Source: Gordius sp. MW1 (lineage: Eukaryota; Nematomorpha; Gordioida; Gordea; Gordiidae). Taken from it: a stretch of DNA of 64,000 bases. The stretch spans positions 6,076,001 to 6,140,000 of the forward strand of contig OZ038527.1 in assembly GCA_964036665.1 (NCBI GenBank). Direction: 5' to 3'. Made by a program: the position numbers and the translations under genes. Below are positions 1 through 32,822 of the stretch, one piece after another. The notes below the pieces were generated by a model, which had not been told where the DNA came from, made no database searches, and saw only the letters and a program-made list of their open reading frames with translations. Numbering within the stretch: position 1 is the stretch's first letter; every line of letters begins with the position of its first letter.

Positions 1-183
1 AAAAAATGTTTGGCAACTGGGAAAGTTAAAATTTTCGCATTATCTCTATATGGTTTATTTTGGCATTTTTATTAATAATTTTATACGAATAATAAGCTTG
101 CAGTTAGACGCTCGAGGTAATTCCCACATGGTCTTGTGAGCATATGTAAATTTAATTTTATAATTTTTTTGATATTGCATAAG

Positions 184-21553
<21,370 letters not shown>

Positions 21554-24029
21554 AAAAAGCTTCGTGTCGTTTTCTCATTATTTACCATTAATTTTAAATC
21601 GAATGATTTTTCCACTACTAGAAGTATTGTGATATCTATCCTGACGGATTGATTTAATGTTGTGTCATTATGCTTTTTTCCTCTCACTATATATTGCCTT
21701 GCCCCTATCGTCGATGTTTAATGGCTTCAAAAGTTAAAATTATTTACACGTGCCATATCATTTTATTACGTTTTATACCCATACGCTTTTATGTAAATTA
21801 AATAGGTCATGTGTTTCGCCAATTATTGCGATGATTATGTTTACGCCGTGGCTACATTATAAGCTTCGATTTATTAATGACGTTCCATAACCCCCTCATA
21901 TCCATCTTTGCGTTAAAATAAATGGTGTTTTGTTAAAATTGCTTATAGATTGGGATAGGCAATTATCTTGTAATTAATATCTGATTAGGGTATATTTTGA
22001 CAAAAGTTCGATGTGTAGAGTAGGCAATATTTAGATGAAATTTTTTGAAAAGACGTAGTTAAGCTAACAATTTAATAACATCATTCCTTTTCATTCAAGT
22101 AATATAAACTTCACATGTTTTTCTGTCATTTGCAACGGAAAAGGAGATTAGTGAAACAATTTCTTTTTCATACCACGTGATATAGCATAAGCTTAATAGA
22201 TTATGTCTAGTCTAAACAAGGAGATGGGATTTGGTTATAAGCTTAACTAAAATTGATATTGGGCAATCATTGGTCTGCTTAATTGCATATGAATTATACA
22301 CTATAGTCATTTTAGAGCCTATAAAGATATAAGTGACTAAAGGTTTAGGGAGAATAATCAAGTGACGTTAACCAAGATTTTAACGGTGCTCTAGACTTGT
22401 CTTAAAACTGTAAATATTTAGACTTTGGTCTTAATTAGGAGGGGTCATGCAATTCATTTGAACACTCTTTTTTCCCTATTTTATCATTTTAGCCTCAAGT
22501 ACTCCAAATAGGGCATATTAAAATTAGGAATACCAAATTTTCATACGGCTAAAATAAAAATACGTAGCTTACCATTATTGGAAATATATTTAAATTACCT
22601 TACAAAAGTAAATTTGAGAAATAAGATTTTATCAAATATTTTTACAGTACATCCAGGATAAGTAGACGCCCGATAAACTCAGTGCACCAAGTGACAAATT
22701 TTATTTGAGCAGGCCTTTTTAATACATCTCAATTGTTCAGGATAATAAGAAAACGATACCATTATTTTATCGTTACTCTTATATTATATGAGAGCGATAG
22801 GCTCTATTAAACTATTTATAAATAAAATTCATTATTTTTACTTTTTGGCCACCATTCTTAAGCAGATGTTGGCTTTTATCATCTATCCTTATTTGATTAT
22901 CGTTTGATTTATGAGTTATTCCTAATAAAATGGTAAATAATGACTCATATTATAAAGTTTGTCGACGTATAAGTTCATCAATGCTTATACACTATTATAT
23001 ATATGTCAATAGTCTGAAGTGATTTTTGTAATTTTTTCTATGCATTATAATCATTAGTGCTGACAATCTGTAACTATATCATTAACTTAATTTTGCTATA
23101 TTTTTAAGTAAACCATATTAGATTATATGTCTATAAATTAATTTTTTTAGTGCATTTTTGTTCAGTGCTTAATGAATTTAGTATTAACCATATGGAACAA
23201 TTCAACATTTTTGCATTGTGCATTTTTATTACATTAACAATTTATGCTTATTCATTACATAAAAGGCTTGTATTAATAAATATATTAAATCTTTATAAAT
23301 ATAATGTTTTTTATTTAACAATTGTCACCCTCCTCATACATGTTTCTTTATTTGTATGAACAATGCCTCTAGTTTAAACTTAAGGTCAATCACTCTATAT
23401 TATTATTTTAAAATTTTTCATATTCTTTAAAAGCAATTTAAGACAACTACTCAATAATTTAAACATAGCTTTTTAATGTTTTACTCATATTTCCAAATTG
23501 GAAGGGCTATAATTAAATGTGTAGAGTTAATCTAAAATATTTAAATTTAACCCATAAATATTATACTGTCATATTTTTTTTAACTTTTCTTTTTTCATAC
23601 TGCTAAATTAAATTTCCCTAGTATTGTCATGTTGCTTGATTGATAGATTAATGTTGAAATTAAGTTGTTGTTTTACATAATATTACATCTGGCTTATGTA
23701 ATGATTCTCCTTTTGTCTAAGAGACCCATTAAAATCACTATTCACTAATGTGTAAGCAATAGGGGTGGGAATTAATGACATTCCATCCCCTAATTTATGC
23801 ACATACTATCACCCTCCCCCCACGTCGATCAATAAATAAAATTATTTACGCGATTGATTTGTATCGGTTTAGATCAATATTTGTTAGCCTAAAAATATCG
23901 ATTGGTCAACACTCTCCGTTTTGAGTTAATATTCTGTGAATCGCCCAAGGATCTCATGTAGTATTTAAATTTTCCCTTCAATATGTAAAAATGTCATAGG
24001 CAGGAGGGGCAGTTGCTCCCTTTAAAATT
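21554..24029. other. Intergenic after CCDC6, no gene seen
   Basis: AT-rich. It holds the CCDC6 3' UTR at its start. Open frames here are short, unlike known proteins and without splice-site support. Confidence 0.4.
21917..21922 (+). promoter_or_regulatory. Candidate polyadenylation signal of CCDC6
   Basis: An AATAAA hexamer lies about 365 bp after the CCDC6 stop codon. In such AT-rich DNA the hexamer is common by chance, so this is only a plausible 3' end. Confidence 0.35.
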
Positions 24030-24037
24030 TACATATA

Positions 24038-24201
24038 AGTGGGCGTAGTCAGCATTTGTATAAGAGGGAGGCAAAAATGATTTAGGGAGGGGCAATTTGA
24101 TAATTCTTTAAAATTTTAGCCATCATTTTAATAGATTTCAAAGTATTTTTAAATTTAGACGCGGGCAGCAGCCCCTCCCTGCCCCCCTGGCTACACCTAG
24201 G
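24038..24201. mobile_element. Family A MITE, perfect 8-bp TSD
   Basis: Flanked by TACATATA on both sides (24030-24037, 24202-24209). Ends AGTGGGCGTAGTCAGC and CTGGCTACACCTAGG. Confidence 0.85.
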
Positions 24202-24399
24202 TACATATAGGTTTCAAGGGATTATCGTGTTAATTTTAGTAAAACCATCATTTTACTTTTCATCGGATCAATATAAACAAATTTGTTAGCCCCATCCCAC
24301 CTCCTCTATTTTAGATCCAGCCTACGCCCATGCTATTCGCGGATTACATGACTCGGGGGTTAGGAATTAGTATGGGGTCGAGATTAAGCAGGCTTAACC

Positions 24400-24661
24400 A
24401 GTGTTTTAAAACGGCTGGGTTTTGTTTGGCCGACCTTTGTTTCAAGGTTCAGCTAAGACTGAAGGCTAAATCGTCTTGTTTTATAAAAACAGTCAAACTC
24501 GGCTTATAAATTCAATTTAAATAATAATTTTTGTGATTTTCAAATTTCGACTTTACATAGAGGTCGATTAAGAAAAACAGACCAAAGACTTTGGTTTGTT
24601 TATGTTTAGTCGACTAAAACCAAAGGACGACCAAACAGAACTCAGCCGTTTTGACAACACT
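24400..24661. mobile_element. Palindromic MITE family B
   Basis: AGTGTTTTAAAACGGCTGGG at the left and CTCAGCCGTTTTGACAACAC at the right, with GTCGAC-centred inverted halves. No clear target duplication. Confidence 0.7.
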
Positions 24662-24862
24662 TCCTACAACAAACACCGCATCATAACATCAACGAATGTT
24701 TACCCTCTTGTACGCTTGACCTAGCACCGCGATGCACGACAGTTATTTACTTCCTCGTTTTTTTTTTAAAACTTATTTCGGAGCCTTGTTAAATAGTTTC
24801 CGAACTTGAGGGTGTAATCTCAATGTATCAAAAATTTCGTCTAACCTTATAACCGTGATTCG

Positions 24863-25034
24863 CATGGGCGTAGCCAGGGGGGCAGGGAGGGGCGGTTGCC
24901 TCCTTGTAAATCTAAAAATTTGTTGAAATTACTTAAAAAATTATGGCTAAAATTTCGAAGAAAATGATCATTTTGTCCCTACCTAAATCATTATTGCCCC
25001 TTCCCCTCTAATTCCAATGCTGGCTACGCCCATG
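24863..25034. mobile_element. Family A MITE, perfect 8-bp TSD
   Basis: GTGATTCG on both sides (24855-24862, 25035-25042). Ends CATGGGCGTAGCCAGG and its complement GCTGGCTACGCCCATG; 172 bp. Best reference copy of the family. Confidence 0.9.
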
Positions 25035-25096
25035 GTGATTCGATCAATTGGAAAGACTATTAGACACCAACTGAATGCAAACTCGATTTCAAGATA

Positions 25097-25242
25097 TGGA
25101 GCCAGGCTGACGGTAAAATGTTCCTCAATATTTTAAGGAGGGGCAGAAAGATAATTTTTTGAAATTTAAACTCTAAAACTTACTTAAAAGAATTTTAGAT
25201 GTAGGGGGGACTGCTCACTACTTTTATCACCCCCTGGCTGCT
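25097..25242. mobile_element. Degenerate family A MITE
   Basis: Keeps the internal AGGAGGGGCAGAAAGATAAT stretch and a CCCCCTGGCTGC end, but terminal repeats are eroded. Confidence 0.45.
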
Positions 25243-26040
25243 TAAGGTATAAAATCACAAGCCTTTTGAAAGCACTAATACGCGAACAATTTTTGTAGGT
25301 GATTAGATTGTTGTATGATAATTACAATTCTTCCCTGTTTATTGGCCCCAGTTTTTTATGTTAAGAGTTAAATTTATCAAAAATTATCGTTTTTCGGTTC
25401 CAAGTTTTTGCCTTATATCGTTATAAATTGGAAATCGTTTTGGCGACATTACATCTTGTTGGCTTGAAACCAAGGGAAAGTACATAAGTGCCATGCTTGC
25501 TTATCGATTTTTCGGCCAAAATGTAATTTCACGGCCAGCGGAGGGGTTTTAAGCGTGATAGGTGCAATGACGTAGTTCGCAAAATTTGGCCTTAAAATTA
25601 CTAATTTTTTAATGATTATTTTTTGCGCATTTTAATTTAATTAGGTTTACAAGGTAAAGGTTAAACGCCTAATTGCCTCAAACCACTCACCTCTCAATGT
25701 TTTCTCAGTTTTTGATATAAGGGATAATATTTTGGTACTAAAAAGCCCGTCGTCTACTAGCTTTCGAGAGCAATCGCAATTTTGGGAATTCTCATTTGTT
25801 ATATTTTTTTAAAAGAAGGTTTTATAAAATAATAGCTCAAACTTTTTTGGCTCCTAGTTTATTATTTGACTCGACTTGACGCTTGTTAACCCGACCTTAG
25901 TAACGTCGAGTTCACCTAGCGCCGCGATAAAATTTAAGGTGTCGATTATTTTTGGACATTTTTTGGTCTTCGTCTTTGAGCTAGCGGCTTCATACTTAGC
26001 TTTCTCTGGCCTTATTTAATCATAAGGCCATAAGCGAGCT

Positions 26041-26213
26041 CATGGGCGTAGCCATGATTTGAACAAGAGGGGGACAATTATGATTTAGGGAGGGGCTAAA
26101 TAATTTTTTTTTGAACTTTTAGCCATAATTAATGTAATTTAAAGATTTTTTGAATTTAAAGCGGAGCAGTTGCCCCGCCCTGCTTCCCCGCCCCCCCCCT
26201 GGCTACGCCCATA
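26041..26213. mobile_element. Family A MITE
   Basis: CATGGGCGTAGCCATG start and CTGGCTACGCCCATA end; flanks AGCGAGCT / GGCGAGCT give an 8-bp duplication with one mismatch. Confidence 0.8.
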
Positions 26214-26760
26214 GGCGAGCTACTTCTTCTTTTAACTAATATTGAAAATATTTCCAAATATCCGCCAAGATTATAGAATTAGGGTCAGCTTTTTAAAAAT
26301 TATACTTCCATCTCTCCCAAAACCATTTTCTAATTTTTCTATATTACCCCCCCCCCACCCCCCATTCCCTATCCTGGCTCGGCACCCCCGGCATTCATTA
26401 TAGTCCTCTCTCGTATACTATTCCACTACAAACTATTTTATAATTCCCCCCCCCCCCCGGTGTAGTGTCTAATATTATTTTGCACGTCTAATCTATTGCA
26501 TCGTTTGCCTGCATGCGTCATAAACTCTCGTCAACTCTCACTGTGTCAATTGTCACCACTTTACGATTGTCCCATTACATCTATCCTCCCATTTGAAATG
26601 GGAACTAATTCAAGGTGATCCAAGCCAGTCCACTTTAGCATAATAGAAAATCATTCATGAGGTGCCTAGCTTTTTTTTGCGCAAAAAAGTTTTTGTCCCA
26701 CGCGCCAAATAGGTGTTTGTTATCATTGCTTGGTGTATCTTGGAAAAGTATTTTACCTGT

Positions 26761-26868
26761 AGGCATAGTCTGCCAGGGGCAGCCCCCCCCCTCTTGATTC
26801 ATAAATTATTTATAAAGCCAACAAATTGTACCATTTTTAAAAAATGGCCGATTTGTCTTTCCTTAAGC
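26761..26868. mobile_element. Degenerate family A MITE fragment
   Basis: AGGCATAGTCTGCCAGGGGC followed by a C-rich run and a shortened AT-rich body; the right terminus is lost next to the family B copy. Confidence 0.4.
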
Positions 26869-27037
26869 TAGTGTTGTAAAAACGGCTGGGTTTTGTTTGG
26901 TCGACTTTTGGTTTTAGTCGACTAAACATAAATAAACCAAAGGTATTTCGGTCTGTTTTTCTTATTGGTTTGGTTATGTTTTAGTAGACTAAAACCATAG
27001 GTTGACCAAACAAGACTCAGCCGTTTTTCCAACATTA
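26869..27037. mobile_element. Palindromic MITE family B
   Basis: TAGTGTTGTAAAAACGGCTG at the left and CAGCCGTTTTTCCAACATTA at the right. Halves are inverted copies around CAGACC / GGTCTG. Target duplication not clear. Confidence 0.8.
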
Positions 27038-27738
27038 CAAGCCTATGATCCTTGTAAGACTAACCTTGTACCCTACCCAGTAATGAACCGGAAACATGGT
27101 TTTTCATTAAATTCTTAAATTGTAAGAAATATTTCATGGATTTGGGCATGTTTAAGTTAATGTTCATTTTGATGCTACACTCAGAGTGTGATGGGTCGTT
27201 GAAAAAATAACTCCTGTCGAAGTTGTTTTGCAAAACAGTTGTTGTTAGGAAAGGGTGACCGAAAAATATGGTAATGAGATTTAGGCAGTGTCGAAATGAT
27301 TATTTTTGATATATTAACCATAATTTTGTTAAATACAGAAAAGTTTTTGGAATTAAGAGGGGTGTTGGTTTTTCCCGTGTGCGGCTATGCTAAAGCTTTT
27401 ATGCTTTCGCGCGTCTACTTTTAGGTAATATTTGGTTTAATTTTAGGTTGTTGGGTCGAGTTCGAGTTTAAAAAAAAACGAATTGGATCGGAATGGCGTT
27501 AAATTTAAATCTGCACCTAAATAAACTTTCCCTCGTGTAATGAAGTGCAGAGTCGCAGTTTTACCAATATTATAGTAATTTCCTGAGGCTTTAACAAGTT
27601 TGCACAGCTCACACGAAAGTGGAGAGTCATAATTTATGCAATTCTTTGAGTGTCCATGGTTTTGCCATAAAAAGGTCTATCCAGTGTGCGGTCGTTGAGG
27701 TACACTCAAGGCCTGAATTTGGTTTTTTCATTTATTAG

Positions 27739-27923
27739 CATGGGCGTAGCCAAGGGGGGGGGGGCAGGGAGGGGCGGCTGCCCCCCTCTAAATCCAAAAA
27801 ATTGTTGAAATTCATTAAAATTATGGCTAAAATTTCAAAAAATGTTCATTTTGCCCCTCCCTAAACATCCTTAAATCATTATTGCCCCCCCCCCCTCTAA
27901 TTCCAAAGCTGGCTACGCCCATG
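27739..27923. mobile_element. Family A MITE, young subfamily
   Basis: TTTATTAG / TTTATTAA flank it (8-bp duplication, one mismatch). Nearly identical to the copy at 35221-35398, including the internal CTAAACATCCTTAAATC insertion that other copies lack. Confidence 0.9.
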
Positions 27924-28304
27924 TTTATTAAGCTAGGTTTTCGTCGTTTTCGGACGAGTATGTTTTTCATTGCCCAAATTAGCAAATTTTGGCTCACAAA
28001 CCTTATAGACTACACTACACATTATATACTTAGATTATTTAATTTTTTTGAATAAATTTATAAATTCCTAGCATTTTTTGGCCGAATAGTCGGGTGTATT
28101 GGTAAAAAACATTACTTTTATGATTTAAAAACGTTCAACACAACCTTTAATACGACTTCAATTTCAATGTCGTCTCGTCGGTGTGTGATTTTAAGCCTTC
28201 GAAAACCTTATCTAATATCAACGAAATTCTTTTCTAATACTTTATAGTCAATTGTTCAATATAAATCAAAATCGACCAATGTAGAGTCAAACTATCTTTT
28301 GAAA

Positions 28305-28446
28305 TAGTGTTGTAAAAACTTGGTCTGTTTATGTTTAGTCGACCTCTAGGCTTAGTCGAATTTTGAAAAAGAGACCAGGGTCGATCGTTAGTCTCAATTA
28401 AACCTATGGTCGACTAAACAAAACCCAGCCGTTTTTTACAACACTT
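28305..28446. mobile_element. Palindromic MITE family B, perfect 8-bp TSD
   Basis: TTTTGAAA on both sides (28297-28304, 28447-28454). TAGTGTTGTAAAAAC start and CGTTTTTTACAACACT end. Confidence 0.85.
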
Positions 28447-28711
28447 TTTTGAAATTTTTCCAATACATCCCCTCGCCCCTCCCCCCCCCCCCATCTATTT
28501 CACAGATTAAAAATTCTCACAACCCTTACACGCTTTGACTAGAGTTTAGAGCTTCCATCTTGAAACTATCCCGTCATTACATAGTGCAGTAGTTAAAGTC
28601 CTGCACGCGGGAATAGGAATCTTACGCTAGTTTAGGGTCAAAATTTGGTCCAAGTCGCGTCTTGTGTTTCGACATGTTAAATTTTGAATCTTAAAATGGC
28701 ATATATAGTAG

Positions 28712-28994
28712 CAGGCGCCTAGCCAGAATTTTCTCAGGGGGGAGGAAAAATGCAAAAAAATTTCTACACTTTTATTTATAATGTAACAAAAAATCAACTT
28801 CGCGTACCATACATGCGAAACTTCAAGGTGCTATATAACCAGCTTTGGAAAAATCTCTACTCTCCATTTATCAGACAGAGCATTTACTATCGTTTTTATA
28901 CCTTAAAAAGGGACATGTACCCTCAAAAAAATTTCCAAATTTTGGTCAAGGGGGTAGAAAAGTCCCGCTTTCCGCCCCCTTGGCTACGCGCCTG
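28712..28994. mobile_element. Foldback MITE family F
   Basis: CAGGCGCCTAGCCAG at the left and TGGCTACGCGCCTG at the right, with GGGGGGAGG / CCGCCCCC just inside. Same end type as the element at 58365-58965. Target duplication unclear here. Confidence 0.7.
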
Positions 28995-29405
28995 TTAGTA
29001 AGAATACTGCTTTACTACTTTAAACCCTACCTCGCTCAATTAAACTTGCCCTCCCACCCGGATCCCTCCCTTTCCAAGTCAAATAATCTTTTCTTCCATT
29101 ACAAACGATCACACTCTATCTTCAACTCGTCATCTCTCTCCCCCCCCCCTTCCCCATTCACACTTGTGTGCATTGTGAATCTTCACTCACCTGTGATTAT
29201 TACTATTATGATGATCATGTCTTTCAATCAACACACTAACTTATCACTCCAACAGTGGAGGAGGATGAGGAGGAGGAAAGGTCTGAAGAATAAACGGAGT
29301 TCTGGAACTGGGTCATCCAGCCATGCTACTATACTACCCATTATTATCCAAGCTCTTTCAGTTTTGTTGGTCCTGGGGGGTAGAAATAAATCATGGTTTT
29401 TCCGG

Positions 29406-29545
29406 TAATGTTGTGAAAACGGCTGGGTTTTGTTTGGTCGTAGTCTACCTTTGGACTAAGTCGAAATTTGAAAAACAGAGTCGATTCGTAGTCTTAGTTG
29501 AGGGAAAGGTCGACCAAACGAAGCCCAGCCGTTTTCACAACACTA
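29406..29545. mobile_element. Palindromic MITE family B
   Basis: TAATGTTGTGAAAACGGCTG start and CAGCCGTTTTCACAACACTA end; flanks TTTTCCGG / GTTTCCAG. Confidence 0.8.
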
Positions 29546-30866
29546 GTTTCCAGCATATTTCATGATGGCGCACCTCTAGCAGACAGCATCGCGTATAATG
29601 CTAATTTGATAACAGCGAGGAATGAGGAGGTGTGAGCGAAAAATTTAGACGAGTCAATGATAGGTTAAGCTTCAAATTAACTTTCCCCTTCTCCACCCGT
29701 TTCGGAGAGCTAGAGACCTGCAAAGGCGAAATTTGTCAATTCGAACACGATTAGACTCACAGGAAAATACGTATTTCCCTGCCCAGTTCGACACTTAAAT
29801 TAATAGAAAGTGTTATTCAAGTCCGCATTTTTACTCTAAGTTTGCAAAAAATCATCAATAACTAGCTACGCAGTTTTTTGCTCTTATTGATATTATTGCA
29901 AACCCGGCCCGACCCGCTAATCGAATTTGGGTGTGACTTTTATTTCCTATTACATAACTTGAAAAAGGCATTCTGTGTGATATTTGGCAGCTACTAAAAG
30001 GGGTTTGTTGAGTTTCGAAATGAAAGACCTACTTTAAGCGTCTACTCTTTAAGTTTATGAGAGTTGTTTGGCTGGGAAGAAAGGTGTAGTATATGCCGTG
30101 GAGAACTAGGCGGAAACTTGAATGAGGGAGGAGCAGGGGAAAATTTGTACAAAAGGTGTGATTAACCGAGAAAAGGATGACATCTGAGCACGACCTCCTA
30201 TGTCACATCACATAGGAACTATAAAATTTTCACATTTAGGGGGAAGTATTTTAACCTTTCAATAATTGGGAAGTGTTAATAAATATTTGATTGAATAAGG
30301 CTTCAAGAACTCATCGGTTTGCGGGCTAGCCGGGATTTCACTCAGGGTGGGGCTTTTTTCGAAATTATAACAGTTGTGTCGTTATCAGCTTCTTAACCTT
30401 CTTAAAGAACCAAGGTAGGCAAGTCATTTATGGTTTGGTCTTGGAATATTATTTTAGGGCCTTAGGTCAACTAGCACCACTGTCTAGGTTATGTTTCTAA
30501 TTTTATTTTTAACGCGGTTGCATCATTCGTTACAGTTACTTATACACTCTCCTCTACTCGCTCGTATTAATATAAACCAGGTCATTCCGCTTCTTGACTT
30601 GTAGCATACGCACATCCCAAATGCATCATCGTGGATTGGGTTTGGGCTTACAAAATTAGGAAATTAGGTTCAACCATAATTTTGATCGGTATGCATGTAT
30701 ACACTAATCCCTCTATGGTAAGATATTACCTGCACATTGCCCGTTTATGATGTGCATAGCATACCTATTCAATTGGGTTATTGTCGTTTTTTATTTTAAG
30801 CTAACTGACCACACTTTGCCTTACTTCGTTTTTATACGTTACCCATAGACTAATGATACAACACAC
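29546..30866. other. Intergenic, no gene seen
   Basis: No coding signal. A possible decayed family A fragment lies near 30320 (GCGGGCTAGCCGGGATTTCA). Confidence 0.35.
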
Positions 30867-31040
30867 CAGTGCTGTAACACTGACCTTTTAGTTTAACTAA
30901 CGCTAACGGCTGACCTAACAGAATCAAAGCAAACATGTTTTGGCTATGCCTAGGGGTTTATTAAGAAAACTTCTGATTTTGTTTAGTCGACTAACACTAG
31001 ACAGAGGTCGACTAAACTAAACCCAGGTCTTTTTACACTA
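30867..31040. mobile_element. Old palindromic MITE family B
   Basis: CAGTGCTGTAACACTGACC start, GTCTTTTTACACTA end and a GTCGACTAAACTAAACCCAG half. Strongly diverged. Confidence 0.5.
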
Positions 31041-32822
31041 CAATACATTCACGAACAGACCGATAAAGTATGGGACAATTTTGGAAATTATTCCAAAAGC
31101 GCGATTTGTCACCGTTGTTTCGTCTGCTTTTGGTAAATATAACCGAAATTCCTGTACAAATGTTTTTAATATAATTTGAATTAAAAATTTTAAATATAAA
31201 AGAATGAATTTGAATCATGTATAATGAAAGCAATAATTTAAAACTCATGTAAGTGCACATTTCGCCCTGATATACATAATTGTATAATTTTTTCAAAATA
31301 TTTAGTTATTAATTTTTTGCTGATTATATCGCTCGAACGTGAAATAATATTTTATTTGTTTAGTGCTTTTTCGTACTAATAGACAGATTCGACTGCTTTT
31401 GTAGACGTACATTATTAACCGTATCGTATTGAATGAAGGTATGCAATCGTTAAAAATTTATCGTATTAGTTGTTATCAGTTTTATAATAAATACTTAACT
31501 TATACGTTATACATCTAACGATCGGCTGGAATGCCTATTTTCTCTTTGCTCCTTTCTAACCCGTACTAGCCTAAATTCCTGTTCTGCATCCGGATCGACG
31601 CCAGACTCTAGCTATCTCGAGATCATAATCTCTATTTAAGAGTTTATAAGAAGACATCACCACTTTTATTTATTCATTTTCTTTCTTCTTTTGATCTCGG
31701 GGGCCAATCTATTTAAATTGTCGTGTTTTAATCGTATTAAAGATTTTTTTATTCTTTATGAATTTAGCAAGTTTAGCACCTGACTTTGGCTATGTGCATC
31801 ATCTAATAGTCTTTAAAAAGCTTAGATTTGTGTCTTTATTCAACTTTTCACGGTTAGAATACCTTTCGATTATCATTCCTTACTTAATTGTTCTTTACCT
31901 TTACCGATTTTTTGTTGTTAATAAAGGATTTTAAAACTACGTTAATCCCACTTTATTTTTTATCGCGAGCCGAGCACCATAATTTTTCAAAAACATTAGT
32001 GTATATTTCAGTGTGATGAGGAAAACGTCACTGTTTTAACACATCCCCTCGCATTCTTTGCATATTTGCTTGCTTTATCTCTTTATTATTACAGTACGAA
32101 ATGTAGTCTGTCTTTGTATCATGTCATGATTAAATTAAACTTAATGTATAAAATATCTATTTTGCACATAGACAATTATATTCATCTCGTTTTACACATT
32201 TTATCATTAGCTTTGAACGAATTTTAATATTAATATTTTTATTTCTTTTGCGATTTTTGAATACTATCATTGGCAGATTGCCTAAATAATATCTCGTGAT
32301 TTGCTTTTAGTTAGAAATTGTTGGACAGCAATTATGTATTTTAAAAATTCTCCTAAAAATTGGTAACAAATGTTTTATTATAACATTTTAGGAAAGATAA
32401 ACTAGCAAAATATCGTCCTTATTTGATTTAATTAGGTGTAAAAATATTGATTTAACAATTATAAGATTATTTTTTAATCCGATAAAAAATTAACTTTGTC
32501 AAAACCTTAAATTTGTTATACCTTTTACACAGCACCAACGAGAGATGATATCTTTAAATTTTAGTGTTGACAAAACTTTTATTATCGCACAATTCAATGA
32601 ATTGAGACCCAATTTAAGCAATAATTTAATAGTAAATTTGATTTTTGATTTACTTAGATATTTGTGCGAGAATAATTTAAACCATGATGTGCATGATGAC
32701 GACTACTCAAAATAAATCTTGCCCGCGGTGACGCAATCAATTTTCAAAATGGCCCCCTAGTCCTTCCTAACTACCACAATACGAATCCCTCACAGCCCCC
32801 TCAATAACCCCCTTCAAGAGAC
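31041..32822. other. Intergenic and nudE 5' region, no feature seen
   Basis: AT-rich upstream region of nudE. No CpG-rich block or secure TATA box could be assigned; the transcription start is unknown. Confidence 0.35.

Noticed and set aside
23150-23359. 69-aa open frame
   Set aside because: Hydrophobic AT-driven chance frame without splice context or homology.
28575-28665. Possible tRNA-derived SINE (AGTGCAGTAGTTAAAG)
   Set aside because: The A-box-like stretch is suggestive but no proper B box or tail follows, and no second copy was seen.
28845-29408. 187-aa open frame
   Set aside because: Runs across a MITE end and low-complexity Ser/Pro sequence; no conserved domain.
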